From Nothophaeocryptopus gaeumannii (taxonomy: Eukaryota; Ascomycota; Dothideomycetes; Mycosphaerellales; Mycosphaerellaceae), in assembly GCA_031771865.1 (NCBI GenBank), contig JASISA010000023.1:248001-312000 (forward strand): 64,000 nucleotides of DNA, read 5' to 3'. Positions within the stretch are counted from its first letter, which is position 1; each line of letters starts with the position of its first letter. Position numbers and translations under genes: made by a program. Positions 22,384-32,944 of this stretch are shown piece after piece. Under the pieces are notes generated by a model. That model made no database searches. It was not told where the DNA came from and was given only the letters and a program-made list of their open reading frames with translations.

Positions 22384-22949
22384 TGTCAAGATGGCGAGAA
22401 CGAGACAAGTAGGACCTTCCTCACTCCGACGGTCATTATTTGACCACATTGCCTTCACGAATCTCGCTCAGTCACTCGAACAACGACTTTTCTGTTTTGA
22501 AAGATAACTCTTCGGATGCTTGCAGTTTCCTCTTGAGATCGGCAAGGCTTAGCAGCAAGCATGCAATGCAGTTGTGGAACAGATACAGGGGTCTGTTCAA
22601 AGGGCGGCCAAGCTAATGTACGCAGCCTCGCCTGCTCATGGAAGTGTGGTAACACAACATATAAGGCTATTGACCGGTTTGCACGACTATGGGTTATATA
22701 ATGGGTAAGAATAATCACTACATCGCTGTTCCCACGGCACCGAGCACAACAGCCGACACGATCCCATCGAGCACATCGGTCTGCTACTACTACGGACTCC
22801 GTCAGAGCCGCTTGCTTGCGTTACGGCGAAGAGGCAATGTCTAGTAAGCCACAAGAGCCGAAGCGAGATATTTGTTGGACACTTACACTGCTCGAGACAT
22901 CTCAACAATTCAAAACATTCGTCGTGCCAAATACGAGGAGCAGAAACAA

Positions 22950-23326
22950 ATGGACAACCAACAAAACGGCAACACCCCCAAGACTCAAGACAACAACCAG
23001 CTACAGAAGTCCGCCTCCTCTTCCCAAAACCAGACATAGTCCCCCTTGCCAGCACACTAACCATCCCCCAGGCCCAAAGCTCCATACACCTACAACAAAA
23101 CAGTCGGCTTTCAATCATGGAAGAACATGAAAGCCGACAAGATAGCCGTCACAACGCATGGCAATTTTGGTGATAAGAAGAATCTGCCCACCGCTGCCGA
23201 GAGGACGAGGCAGGAATTCGAGAATTGTGAGGCGAGTGACGAGGCAACGGCGCATTATGGGGATATGGATGGGGAGACGGCAAGAGCGTTTTTTGAGAGT
23301 CGGTTTAAGTCGCAGGAGAAGAATTG
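22950..23326 (+). CDS. Possible second small charged protein, exon structure uncertain
   Basis: The convincing part is an open frame ending at 23326 that runs YTYNKTVGFQSWKNMKADK, then a hydrophilic segment and GDMDGETARAFFESRF. A polar Met-initiated stretch (MDNQQNGNTPKTQDNN) starts at 22950 in another frame. An intron ending at the CCCCCAG before 23071, with a CTAAC branch point, would join them, but its donor would have to be a weak GTCCGC. The gene is therefore either real with a non-standard donor or slightly damaged. The tail motif resembles that of the gene at 21880-22383 and the two lie in the same orientation, so they may be old tandem relatives. Confidence 0.4.
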
Positions 23327-23486
23327 AGTGGTCGAGCTGAGATGGAGAGTCTACGGTTTATGTCGTTGTGAGTGTGGCTAGACCATGGTGGGGGAAGTTG
23401 GTCTGTTGTATATTGTATCTGTGATCTTCGTCTAGCCATCAACTACTACGGCTAGATGTCTCCAACCTTCCTTCTTTCACCTTGTC

Positions 23487-24584
23487 CTACTCCTCCGGCT
23501 TCTTCCCAATAGTACCATAGAAGATTTGAGACTTCCCCTTTCCCGGCGCCAACGTGCTCCTCATATTTCTTCTCATGCTCTCAATCACCTCATTTGTCAC
23601 TCTACCACCCATCATTTTCCCAATCATGGTATCAATCGTACCCGCAACTTCCGTCGTCGCATACCTCCCAAACTCACTCTTTTCATCCCAAGGCCAAACA
23701 TACTCCCACACCTGCACATTCACAAAGCCTGCCTCCCTCATCCAATCCGCTGCTTTGGAGCCACATTGGAAATCCATGCCTCTCTCGTTTTCATATACCT
23801 CACTCAATCTTTTGAGCCAGGTCCAGTCGGTACTAATGAGATTGGAGTCTGCATCATACCAATTCCAAGAGAGGTCATGAATCTCCACCCAGCCACCTGG
23901 TTTTAGAGACGAGTAGGCGCGGGATATGTAAGTTGGCCAGTCAGACATAGCGAGGATGAGAAGGCGGGAGAAGATGTAGTCGAATTGTTCCACTCCGTCT
24001 CCATACCGATTGACAGATAAACGCCGTTGACCACTTGCGGTGGGTGTCCATTCCTCCGGTCTCTGCGTCATGAAATTACCTTGGAAGTATCGAGTATTCG
24101 CCCTCAGGGGTCGGACGATAGGCACAGGCGAGAGATCGAGACCGACGCATTCGGCGTCAGGGTAGGTGCGCGATAAGAGGTCGGCAATGACGCCGCTTCC
24201 GCAGGCAATGTCGAGCATTCGTGTGTTGGGGTTTATTATGTTGATGGGTGCGTGCAGAACGCGGTGATTCACCGTGGCGGAGAGGTGGCGGGCTCGGGTC
24301 TCGAGACGGCGGTGTTCGAGGGTGTCGTTGGGGAGGGCATAGGAGGCATGTTGGTCTTGGTGGTAGGCTGAACGACGTTTCGTTTCGTCCACGACGGTTT
24401 GCTTTCGGTCGTGAGTGCGTAGGTGTGTGGCTTCGACAGGTTGCGAGAAGGTGAACCAGGTGCCGAATAACATGTTGGGTCGATGGTGATCATCGAGAGA
24501 ACAGAGACGCGATGCAAATGGAAGATCCTTGTTGCAATGAGCTTTGTCGCGAGATACTCCTATACGGTCGTGGTATATCAACAT
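23487..24584 (-). CDS. SAM-dependent methyltransferase (LaeA-like class I)
   Basis: A single open frame of 365 residues. Before the Rossmann fold it has the fungal pattern Y.LPNDTLEHRRLE, as in LaeA/velvet-associated-type methyltransferases. Motif I is LDIACGSGVIA (about 124-134), followed by AECVGLDLS as motif II, FDYIFSRLL, and LKPGGWVEIHD as the motif IV/post-IV region. The fold binds S-adenosylmethionine; the methyl acceptor is unknown. A second Met at 24473 (residue 38) may be the true start, because the first 37 residues are unlike the family; I keep the longer form with that caveat. No introns are needed. Confidence 0.8.
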   Translation of the reverse strand: MLIYHDRIGVSRDKAHCNKDLPFASRLCSLDDHHRPNMLFGTWFTFSQPVEATHLRTHDRKQTVVDETKRRSAYHQDQHASYALPNDTLEHRRLETRARHLSATVNHRVLHAPINIINPNTRMLDIACGSGVIADLLSRTYPDAECVGLDLSPVPIVRPLRANTRYFQGNFMTQRPEEWTPTASGQRRLSVNRYGDGVEQFDYIFSRLLILAMSDWPTYISRAYSSLKPGGWVEIHDLSWNWYDADSNLISTDWTWLKRLSEVYENERGMDFQCGSKAADWMREAGFVNVQVWEYVWPWDEKSEFGRYATTEVAGTIDTMIGKMMGGRVTNEVIESMRRNMRSTLAPGKGKSQIFYGTIGKKPEE

Positions 24585-25220
24585 CTCGAGAAGCCTCCGT
24601 GGTCGTTCCGTGGTAGTTTTCGCCTAGCGAATTGCTGCTTATACATCGAAGCTCACAGTCTTTCTGATACATATGATCGTCCCCGAGCCACATTAGCCGG
24701 CGTCCAGTAAGTTCACTCAACACAATTCTGTAAATTCGTGTATTCGATCAGGCGAAGTCGTCTGCCTCTTGGGTGTTCTCCTTTGAGCTTGCCACCGGGA
24801 TGTGATCCGGGCTGTGAGATCCTTCTCCACATGCCTATCACCAACACATCAAGTTTCGATGGTGACAGTCTCCATCTCTATTGCTGCGTAGCTGAGGCTA
24901 TCTTGCGCGGGTAGCAAGGCACATATCAGATCCTCAGGCGAGTGTCTTGGCACCAGAGACCAACTTGTAAATGAGGTAGGATGCCAATTTGTTGAGGGCA
25001 AGCTGTTCCGTCGCTTTCATTGCTGGAGTAGATGACCAATCCCTTTGATTATGTTTCTGCAGGTTTTTGTATGGTGTTGTTGTGTGCCGATTATTGTGCG
25101 GCACAGAAGCGAGAAGAACGCCGCATTTGTTCTCACGAAGTGGATTCGGACAGTCAAATTGCAGGATGGCTTTCCTGATACGCCAGCATGGGTTCAAAAG
25201 CCATGCGCGACTGCGACAGC
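24585..25220. other. Spacer, no gene recognised
   Basis: This is upstream of the methyltransferase and downstream of the F-box-like gene. Open frames here overlap the F-box-like gene's 3' end or are short and patternless. Confidence 0.4.
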
Positions 25221-25925
25221 TTAGAGCGTGGGCTCCGTGCTGGGAAGGGCAGGAAAGTAAGGAACAAGACAGGAGATCATCCGCGGTGGAAGGTCCCCAA
25301 AGAAGCCAGAAATGCGAAGTTTTTGGACCGAACGTAACATGCTTTCGTGACTGCGCTCGGGCAATGTTGCGGCAGGAGGTGTTCGCACTTCGCACCTGCT
25401 TGGACTCACGTGCAGCCTTGCGATCTGAAGGGTCAAGGTAATTTCGTCGAAAAAGTGCGGTACAACCTCGTGTCGCAGCAGACGGCTTGTGTGGGCCAGC
25501 GGCGGTGGCATCAGTCGCATCTGCTGGACGGTTTTCGCCTCATAAGCGTTGATGCTAGAAATGAGCGGCTCGAGGTAGAACTTGTAAAGCAGCGTCCGTA
25601 GTTCTGGTGGCAGGTCGAGGAAGCGCACAAATTCGGCATTCTCATCCGCTCGCTCCGAGTGCCTGATGCGATCGGCACGTGTCGGATGGGTGAACGGTTT
25701 GAGCCCTCGCGCTTGGCAGAAGGCTCGAAGTTCAGAAAGAGGGCGCTGTTCGGACGAGATAAGTCCTCTTTCGGCGCGCGATACGAGCGTACCCAGTCTC
25801 ATCGGATGTGTGGTGTGACGATTGACTGCGTATCCGTTTTTCTCAAGCGTTTTCTTGTCATCGGATGTGTTCTTAACTTTCCAGTAGCTCGCAGCAGGCG
25901 AGCGCCCGCTGCCATGCTGCACCAT
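25221..25925 (-). CDS. F-box-like/2EXR-type hypothetical protein
   Basis: An open frame of 234 residues. The core is FVRFLDLPPELRTLLYKFYLEP followed by PPLAHTSRLLRHEVVPHFF. This is the 'LPxELR..IY....P.L...SR.iR.E..p.Fy' arrangement shared by many fungal F-box-like/2EXR proteins. Before it is ELRAFCQARGL, a SAP-like helix often found ahead of this domain in Dothideomycetes. These proteins are thought to recruit substrates to SCF ubiquitin ligases, but the partner is unknown. The first 40 residues look less conserved; Met at about 25802 could be the true start. A related fragment, damaged by RIP, is at 46351-46657. Confidence 0.6.
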   Translation of the reverse strand: MVQHGSGRSPAASYWKVKNTSDDKKTLEKNGYAVNRHTTHPMRLGTLVSRAERGLISSEQRPLSELRAFCQARGLKPFTHPTRADRIRHSERADENAEFVRFLDLPPELRTLLYKFYLEPLISSINAYEAKTVQQMRLMPPPLAHTSRLLRHEVVPHFFDEITLTLQIARLHVSPSRCEVRTPPAATLPERSHESMLRSVQKLRISGFFGDLPPRMISCLVPYFPALPSTEPTL

Positions 25926-26397
25926 GGTGACACATTCGCAGTTGTTTGATGTCGATGAGTGCGAGGGAAGGTGTAGAACGCAAACGTAGCGGCAGCGTCT
26001 GTCGAAATTTTTGTTCGCCGCGCTATAAACGTGCAGATTGGTCCAAGCGCCTTCCGCGACTTCACTCGTAGTACAAAGTTAGGACAGAGGTCACCGTTTC
26101 GATTTACCCTGCCTGTCTTTCCGATCGCATGGCGAAAGGATTGATGGCTGAATGCCTGCGAGCAAGAAACAGGTCATTGGCTGTGAGAGGCGCGAGGTTG
26201 CCCTCGTACCGGAATCAATACATTCGAAAGGGCCGGAATGCCTCGGGGGCTGGCGAGGATGTGTCTTTGATATCGTTGCTCAATATACATCTGCTGTCCA
26301 TAAACGTACAGCTTCCCTCCTCAGTAGACTTGCTCTCATCCTGCTTCAACGCCATCGCTATGCTTGTTCCGCAACGCATTGAACTTCAAGCTTGCTC
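25926..26397. other. Spacer, no gene recognised
   Basis: Between the promoter of the F-box-like gene and the 3' end of the mitochondrial ribosomal gene. Short patternless frames only. Confidence 0.4.
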
Positions 26398-26982
26398 TCA
26401 TGCCTTTGTTTGCGTCGTCTTCTCCTTCCCATCGTACAGCGTTTCCCACCTCACCGGCTCCTTGCCTCGTGCTCTCCGACTCTCATTGTAATCCTCAAAA
26501 GCCTTCTGCTTGTCCTCTTCCACTTCCTGTTTCGACTTGAAGCCATTTCCGAACCATTGCTTGATGCCTGTATCACTTTCGTCAGCCACATGCCTGCATT
26601 TCAAGATGCTTTCAAACATACTGTTCACACAGTACGGGCACAGCACGTGCGCCCTCTTCGTCCTCCCACACGCGCTACACTTGTTCAATGCTGTTACATC
26701 CTTCAAAGCTTTGCCTGCCATTTGCCTATGGCGCTTCTTCATGTGACTCGTTTTCTTCTTCGGCACGGCCCTTAGTACGCCTTCCCATATTTGCTCCAAT
26801 AGTGACGGTATCGGGGTCAGGACGGAAGGCAGGAGTAGGCTGGCATTTGCGCGTAGTTGCTGTATTTGTTGTATCAAAGGTATCCGTCGAACAGCAATCT
26901 GTTCGTGTGGAAGAAGTCGCGATCGCACGACAGGAAGGAAAGCGGAGAGGAAGGACGCGGAGGGAGCTCGTATCGCAGCCAT
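26398..26982 (-). CDS. MRPL32: Mitochondrial large-subunit ribosomal protein bL32m
   Basis: A single exon of 194 residues. The N-terminus is rich in Arg, Ala and Leu without acidic residues, as in a mitochondrial import signal, and is followed by a spacer. The mature part starts near AVPKKKTSHMKKRHRQM, the conserved bL32 start, and has the zinc-binding pair CxxC...CxxC (Cys102, Cys105, Cys115 and Cys118). The charged C-terminal extension WFGNGF...EVEEDKQKAF is typical of fungal bL32m. It belongs to the 54S mitoribosome. It is divergent from the septin gene, sharing a 380-bp promoter. Confidence 0.9.
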   Translation of the reverse strand: MAAIRAPSASFLSAFLPVVRSRLLPHEQIAVRRIPLIQQIQQLRANASLLLPSVLTPIPSLLEQIWEGVLRAVPKKKTSHMKKRHRQMAGKALKDVTALNKCSACGRTKRAHVLCPYCVNSMFESILKCRHVADESDTGIKQWFGNGFKSKQEVEEDKQKAFEDYNESRRARGKEPVRWETLYDGKEKTTQTKA

Positions 26983-27363
26983 TGGGGTAGATGTGTTGGT
27001 GTTTCGGAAGGTATGTTGAAGTGAAGCTTCTCACATGCGCAGAGATGGACTGGAAGATCGGCGTCGTTGCTTCCGCGAAATTGCGGCTCTTTCCTTGCAT
27101 CTTGATTGGGCAGCTGCGACCCCTTTTGGCGACCCTGGAGCTTGCCTCGCCTGGGATCCTTGTCCCTCTGGCTTGCGTGGTTTCTCCATCCACCTCTCCT
27201 GCGCGCGACACGACAGCAGTTGCGAACAGCCAACACCTCATCACCACCTTCCTCCTCACCCACCTCACCCACCCCAGCTTCTCGTCGCTCGTTGCCACCT
27301 CTTCCTCTTGGTCCTCCGCCAAAGCCCTCGATAAGACCTCCCACCCCAGCAGCATCATTCACA
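26983..27363. promoter_or_regulatory. Bidirectional promoter between MRPL32 and the septin gene
   Basis: Only 381 bp separate the two divergent start codons. The half near the septin start is strongly pyrimidine-rich (CACC/CTCC runs), a common feature of leaders of constitutively expressed fungal genes. No TATA box is obvious. Confidence 0.55.
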
Positions 27364-28544
27364 ATGGCGGCTACCATGCCTCCTCAACAGGCGCAGAGCG
27401 TCTTCCCCAAGACCCACGTCGGCTTCGACAGCATCACCACCCAAATCGAGAAGAAGCTGCTGAAGCGCGGCTTTCAGTTCAATGTCATCTGCGTTGGTAC
27501 GTGATATCAACCGAATGCGACATGATTCAAGAGCCATTGGCGGCATCTGTCCTCCGAACACGAGACACATAGAACTAACGCGCGCATTGAATTACAGGAC
27601 AGACAGGCCTCGGCAAGTCCACCCTCATCAACACCATCTTCGCCTCGCACCTCGTCGACAGCAAGGGTCGCCTGAACCCCAACGAGCCGATCCGCCAGAC
27701 CACCGAGATTCACCCCGTCACCCACATCATTGAGGAGAACGGCGTGCGCCTACGCCTGAACATCGTTGACACACCCGGCTATGGCGATCTGGTGAACAAT
27801 GACCGCTGCTGGGATCCCATTGTCAAGTACATCAAGGACCAGCACAGTGCCTACCTGCGCAAGGAGTTGACTGCCCAGCGTGAGCGATACATCCAAGACA
27901 CTCGCATCCATTGCTGCTTGTACTTCATCGCACCTACCGGACACGCTCTGAAGCCAATCGATATTGTCGTGCTCAAGAAGCTGAGTGAGACTGTCAATGT
28001 GGTTCCTGTCATCGCCAAGGCCGATAGTCTCACTTTGGAGGAGCGACAGCTGTTCAAGGACCGCATCAAGGAGGAGTTCGCCTTTCACAACATCCGCATG
28101 TACCCCTACGAGAATGAGGAGTACGATCAGGAGGAGGCTGCTATGAATGCTCAGATCAAGGTAGGGCAGTATCATGACAAAGTATGATGGGTGGACACTG
28201 ACCTGACACAGTCAATCATTCCATTCGCCGTAGTCGGCAGCGAGCGCAACATCAACGTTAACGGCAAGACTGTACGCGGCCGCCAGAACCGCTGGGGAAC
28301 CATCAACGTCGAGGACGAGAAGCACTGCGAATTCGTCTACCTGCGCGATTTCCTTACCCGCACCCATCTCCAGGACCTCATCGAGACCACCTCCCAAATC
28401 CACTACGAATCTTTCCGCGCCAAGCAGCTTCTTGCTCTGAAGGAAAGCTCCGCACAAGTGCACTCCGGCAGCCGACCGATCTCTCCTTCCGCCGACCGCG
28501 AGCTCAGCCGACAGAGCCAGCGCGTGACAATGAACGGGTACTAG
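27364..28544 (+). CDS. CDC10: Septin, Cdc10 type (AspD)
   Basis: Three exons (27364-27496, 27598-28160 and 28212-28544; introns 101 and 51 bp) encode 342 residues. The polybasic lipid-binding segment KKLLKRG is at about 30-36. The P-loop GQTGLGKST (45-53) is split by intron 1. DTPGYG is at 102-107 and AKAD at 184-187. The septin unique element (IIPFAVVGSE, GRQNRWG and YLRDFL.RTHLQDLIE) follows. The short N-terminus, the absence of a long C-terminal coiled coil, and segments such as VGFDSITTQIE and KYIKDQHSAYLRKELTAQRER match S. cerevisiae Cdc10. It assembles into hetero-oligomeric septin filaments at septa and polarity sites. Fully intact. Confidence 0.95.
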
Positions 28545-29336
28545 AAAGCTCCTCCCTAATCACTTCGAATATAACCAAATCTCCGGAGCATTTCTATCTA
28601 CCCCTCATGTCCTGCGTTGTGTAATGTCTGTTTGCTGACTTGTATTGAGACCGCCGATGAAATCAGGACCGCCTGGTCCACCTCCTGGACACGGCACGCC
28701 AAATCATACCCGCGGGATTGCCAGTCAAGGGTAGGCCTCTGAGGCTGCAAAGTTCGTGGAGTACTGAATGTTTCGATTCTCTTCATGTGCATTGTTAGCC
28801 CGAGCCGGGGTGGTTTGAAGTCGACCAGGAATGAAGCGTGCGTGGAAGGATGGGAGGAAACAGTGGGTGTGCTTTACAACTGATACCAACAACAGCGAGC
28901 AGGTTTCATTTGTTTCTGTCGGACTCCTCTGTCTTCTTTGAAAAGAAAGCGCGGAGTATTGAGGGTGTAATAGCATAGTGCTTTTGGGAAACAAGAGTTG
29001 TTCACACTTCAGCCCATTTTCAGGGAACTTCAGCGTCATAATGTGCTTATGCCTTTGGCAGCCATGACCAAATCCTACCAGCGATGCCCGAGTCAATTAC
29101 TGCGCTCGGTCCACGCCTTCTGCCAACGTTCGCACCATGACAGCCGGAGCTGCCTATGATACGTGCGCGAGCCGCTCTTCGCGTCCTCTATCGACCGAGT
29201 ATCACTGCAGACATACGCGACTTGCTGGATCTTTGTGATCTAGATGCGCACTTTGGTCGCCTTGCTTGATGCAGACGCGACAGCTGAAGGCATCATGTCA
29301 ACCGCCGAGCACAGCAAATCGGAAGCCCAACTAGCT
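28545..29336. other. Spacer downstream of the septin gene
   Basis: 3' flank of the septin gene; no recognisable gene, RNA or repeat. Confidence 0.4.
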
Positions 29337-29856
29337 TCATCGGAAGGCAACAGTCGAACCCTTTCGGCAAGTGGTGCGAACCGGCTGTCTCGAGGGTACT
29401 TGCGTGGCAGAGAAGACTTGGTCAATTTCGAGCTGATACGCTTCGTTAACCGAGAGGCCAAAATCCCGGCGTCGTTTGATCACACTCTCTCGCCGCGTGC
29501 TCGTCCACAGAACTTGGTGATCCAGCATCCATCTACAATTGAGCTCCCCGAGTATTGTCTGAATGACGAAGGGTGTACTACGACGGCTTTGACACGCATC
29601 AATGGCTTGTCGCCATCGGTCGACTCCGGTAGGCACAACGAATGTGCGTTCAACTTCTCTTTGCGTTTCAAAAGACCAAGTCTTGGGTCTAAGCTGGTCG
29701 TCTTGAGCGGTCTGCAGGATTCGTTCGATAGACATCGTCACGACAGCCGCCATCTCATCTCGAATTTGCGGAGGCACGCCTGCTTCAAAATGCACTCCAC
29801 AGGATTGGCAGCCTAATAAGGTTGGCTTGCATGCATACAGTTGGAGGTGCTAGCGT
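29337..29856 (-). CDS. Hypothetical protein or exon, minus strand
   Basis: An open frame of about 170 residues running from a CTAG at 29857 (a possible splice acceptor) to a stop at 29337. It begins LYACKPTLLGCQSCGVHFEAG, a CxxC-containing start that could be half of a zinc site, and continues as a mixed charged sequence rich in Arg and Gln. The plus strand also has a long open frame (29244-29816), so the coding strand is not certain. I prefer minus because of the cysteine pattern and a fitting splice acceptor. No upstream exon with a start codon was found. Function unknown. Confidence 0.3.
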
Positions 29857-30057
29857 CGGGTTCGGCAAGGCACCTCCATCGATGTGCTGCATGGAGCGAG
29901 GCGTCGTTCGGGATCATTGATTGGACGAGGCACCTGCAGCTCTGAAGACTTGCTTGCAACGAGGCTGAACGAACCACTTTATATACAATACGATCGTGTG
30001 CCCGTCATGGGCCTTTCGCCATAGTCGGGCTGCAAACACCTTCCTCTCGAATTCACC

Positions 30058-32494
30058 ATGGGCTCCACTCGGTACCCTTGCGACCTTTGTGGAACTTCAT
30101 ATGGAGAGAACAAGTCTCTCTTGAGACACTTACGGACGCCTGCGCACTGCGAGAAAGCTAGGGAGACCTGTGTATACTTCACCTGCATTTACCCTGGCTG
30201 TCAAAAGACCTTCACGCGCGAGGACCTGCTCAAGCGACATGAATCAGAAGTTCATTCCGGTCTCAAACGGAAAGCTTTACGTATACTTCAGCCGAGCAAT
30301 GCTAGGATCCCTGATGCGCCTTTCTTCAACGAGGATCGTCATTCGCAGCTTGAGAGAAACGTACCATCTTCACAGGAAGACGGACCCATTTCTGGCACGG
30401 TGGATGCCCTTCCCTTTATGAATTGGGAGGCAGAGCAGATCCCCTCAGACATGCTAAGAGATGTGTGGGCTCACGAACGTGAATTTGGCCAATTCGACTA
30501 CAGCGACACAAACCGCGATCTCCCCGAGGCGCAACCACATTCTGCGTACCACTCTCCTGAAGCATCCGAGTCGGCCGGCTCTGAAGATGATTCCAGTGTA
30601 ATGTCTGCGGAATCGGACTTCTCGGACATTGACATGGTTTCTGAAGACGGTATGACGGAGAACACCTCGTTGACGAGCTCCTTGTATTCTTCCATCTTTG
30701 GGCGACTTCCAGGCTTCAGGATGACTCGCAAACAAGCGCGAAATCAAGGCCCTTCTGTCGATCCGTCAACCAGGCCTTTATCCTCTCCGGAGCAAGATTA
30801 CTATGCTGAAAGCAATGCAAGGCGTGATCAGCCACAAGAGTCTCCGTGCAGCTAAATAGATCAGCGAACGAAGTGGGAAGAACTCGAGCATTCCTATTCG
30901 CGCCTGAGCAAAGTTGGCGGAGCCGCCTTCGGACCCATGCCAACACTACCGCCGTGTCCTTTGTGCAGGACGCGTCAGCATCAGGGTCTTAAGAAAGCGG
31001 AAGAGCATATCAAGCATCACGTAATGGAGTTGCGAACTAGAAAAGTGTGTTTGAGGTGTCGAATCTCGTTCCAACAGGAGGCCGATCTTCGAATGCACAT
31101 CACTATTCCGGGACAATGTTGTGCGGACAACATCAAAGATGTGACCAGTGATGAAATCGGCGAGGATGAAAGGGCCAACTCGCTTCTTCGCTATGAGCAG
31201 CTCGCACATTGGCAGCAAGCTCAACTTCAGACTTATATAGACTTTGTCCAAGACATCGTTGAACAGGGGAAGAATGGCAATGCACGCGGTCGATGGAGCT
31301 GCATCGGCAGGAACTCCTCGAGTGGACATTCTATCATGTCTTCAATTGCCGTTGCATCCTTTAAGTCTGTACCAGACGATCTGCTCCAGAGCATCGGCGA
31401 ACGCTTGAGCAAACTTAATCTAAAGAACAGCGCGACGTTGGAAGAACCCCAGCACTGCCAGCCGTCGGAACCAGAGTTTATTGTCAACCATGAAATTCTG
31501 TCCGCATTCGAGTCTAATAACACCAAGACGATGAGAGAGGTGTTGAAAGCCACGACAAACCTCGATCTGGAATTTGTGCCAGCTGAGCGTATCGCGTCAG
31601 AACCTGACGCCCTTCCAAATACTCGTCTTCTAAGTCTCATGGCGGCGAAGGGACGGGAGGACATCGTGTCTCTTCTGTCGTTCTGCCTCGCTTCCGCGAC
31701 ATCTTTTCACCCTGAAGCTTCCAAGCTATCCATTGAAGAGACCCTTCCTTCTTCCGGGGGTGCCAAGCGAGCGAACTTTTGCACAGAGTCTTCTGGACAC
31801 CGGATTTGCCATGGCCGTACATCGCCGTGATCACACCAGGATTGAGTTGTTGCTGCTCCGATACGGACCTAACGCAACTTCCCCAATAGCTCCTCCTTCC
31901 CCCAGTATTGCTCTGCTAGAGGGCGAGGAGCTGCCTGGTCTGATCTTAGCAGCATATACGAACGACGCAGGGCTTGCGCAGATATTGCTCAAGTATGGAG
32001 TCAATCCAAATTTGAGCAGCACGAGCGGGACTGCTTTATCAATCGCGTGTCGATCAGGCAGCTCCGACGTTGCTTCCCTTTTACTGCGCCACTTAGCGAA
32101 CCCCAATCTCGAAGTTGGACCCAGGAGCCTTCCAATCATGGAAGCAACTTGGTTTGGATCATCTAAGCTAATCAGACGCTTAGTTAGCGGAGGTGCCGAC
32201 ATTGACGCCAAGGCTGCATCTGAGAATACCGCGCTGAGTACTGCTGTCCTTCGAGGCAACCGACAGCTATGTTTGAAGCTCCTATCGTATGGAGCGGATC
32301 CCGCTGCTCATGGACATCTGGCTATCGAAGTGGCCGAGAAAGGCGGCCATTTTGGAATCAGAGATCTCTTGAGGGGTTCGTTGAGTGATTCAATCAAACA
32401 ACATCAACGCAAAAAGGCCCGGTCACGTACCGCGAAGAAACAATTAGGGCAAAGAGCAATTGAACCGGGGGAGAGTTTCCTAAATGTGGGCTAG
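30058..32494 (+). pseudogene. C2H2 zinc-finger plus ankyrin-repeat gene with stop and frameshift
   Basis: Three open segments in order. 30058-30852 holds two C2H2-like fingers (CDLCGTSYGENKSLLRHL...H and CIYPGCQKTFTREDLLKRHE..H) and an acidic Ser-rich region. After an in-frame TAA (30853-30855) the same frame continues to about 31760 with a further finger-like block (CPLCRTRQHQ...H; CLRCRISFQQEADLRMH) and the start of ankyrin-like helices. At a G5 run (31756-31760) the sense shifts by one base to the frame that ends at 32494, with about five ankyrin repeats and a basic C-terminus. There is no promoter space between the parts and no usable intron, so one gene with two lesions is the simplest reading. 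A TATA-like ATATAC lies near 29983. Alternatives are separate genes or sequencing errors. Confidence 0.6.
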
Positions 32495-32944
32495 CTAAGA
32501 CTTAGCTCTTGATCTGTACATAGTTTGAAGGCTATGTTCGACTAACTTGGTTGATATCTATCCTCAGTCCATGATCGTGCAGGGATTTTGCAGCCGTTGA
32601 AAGGCCCATGACGGCAGAATTAGAATCGGAGGCGATAAATGCGGGCATACCGACAACACAGTGTCGACAACAATCTCGAACTGAACATGGAAGCCTCGCA
32701 CACATGGCATGGCTAAGACTGGCAATGTCGGGTCGTAGAAGAGCGATGAGTGATGAATTTCTCGTGCTGTTTCGAGAGGTCCCTCAAGCACCATCCATCT
32801 GCCCGGCTTACCGATCCCAGTCAGCCGACATCCCCGCCGATGTCGAAGACAACGACCTGGGCTTGCAACCAAGCGAATCTAGCAGCCATTAGCTAGAGAA
32901 ATCAGTCACCGATATCATATCTCATCGACCCAGCTGACATTCAG
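32495..32944. other. Spacer upstream of the acetoacetyl-CoA synthetase
   Basis: No gene recognised. It presumably includes the synthetase promoter. Confidence 0.4.

Noticed and set aside
29244..29816. 190-residue plus-strand open frame
   Set aside because: It overlaps a minus-strand frame with a better cysteine pattern and a splice acceptor. Neither has a family match, so only the minus frame is listed, at low confidence.
31740..31800. Short intron (GTGCCA...GCACAG) in the zinc-finger/ankyrin gene
   Set aside because: It would be only 27 bp, far below the 45-bp minimum seen elsewhere in the window. A G-run indel is more likely.
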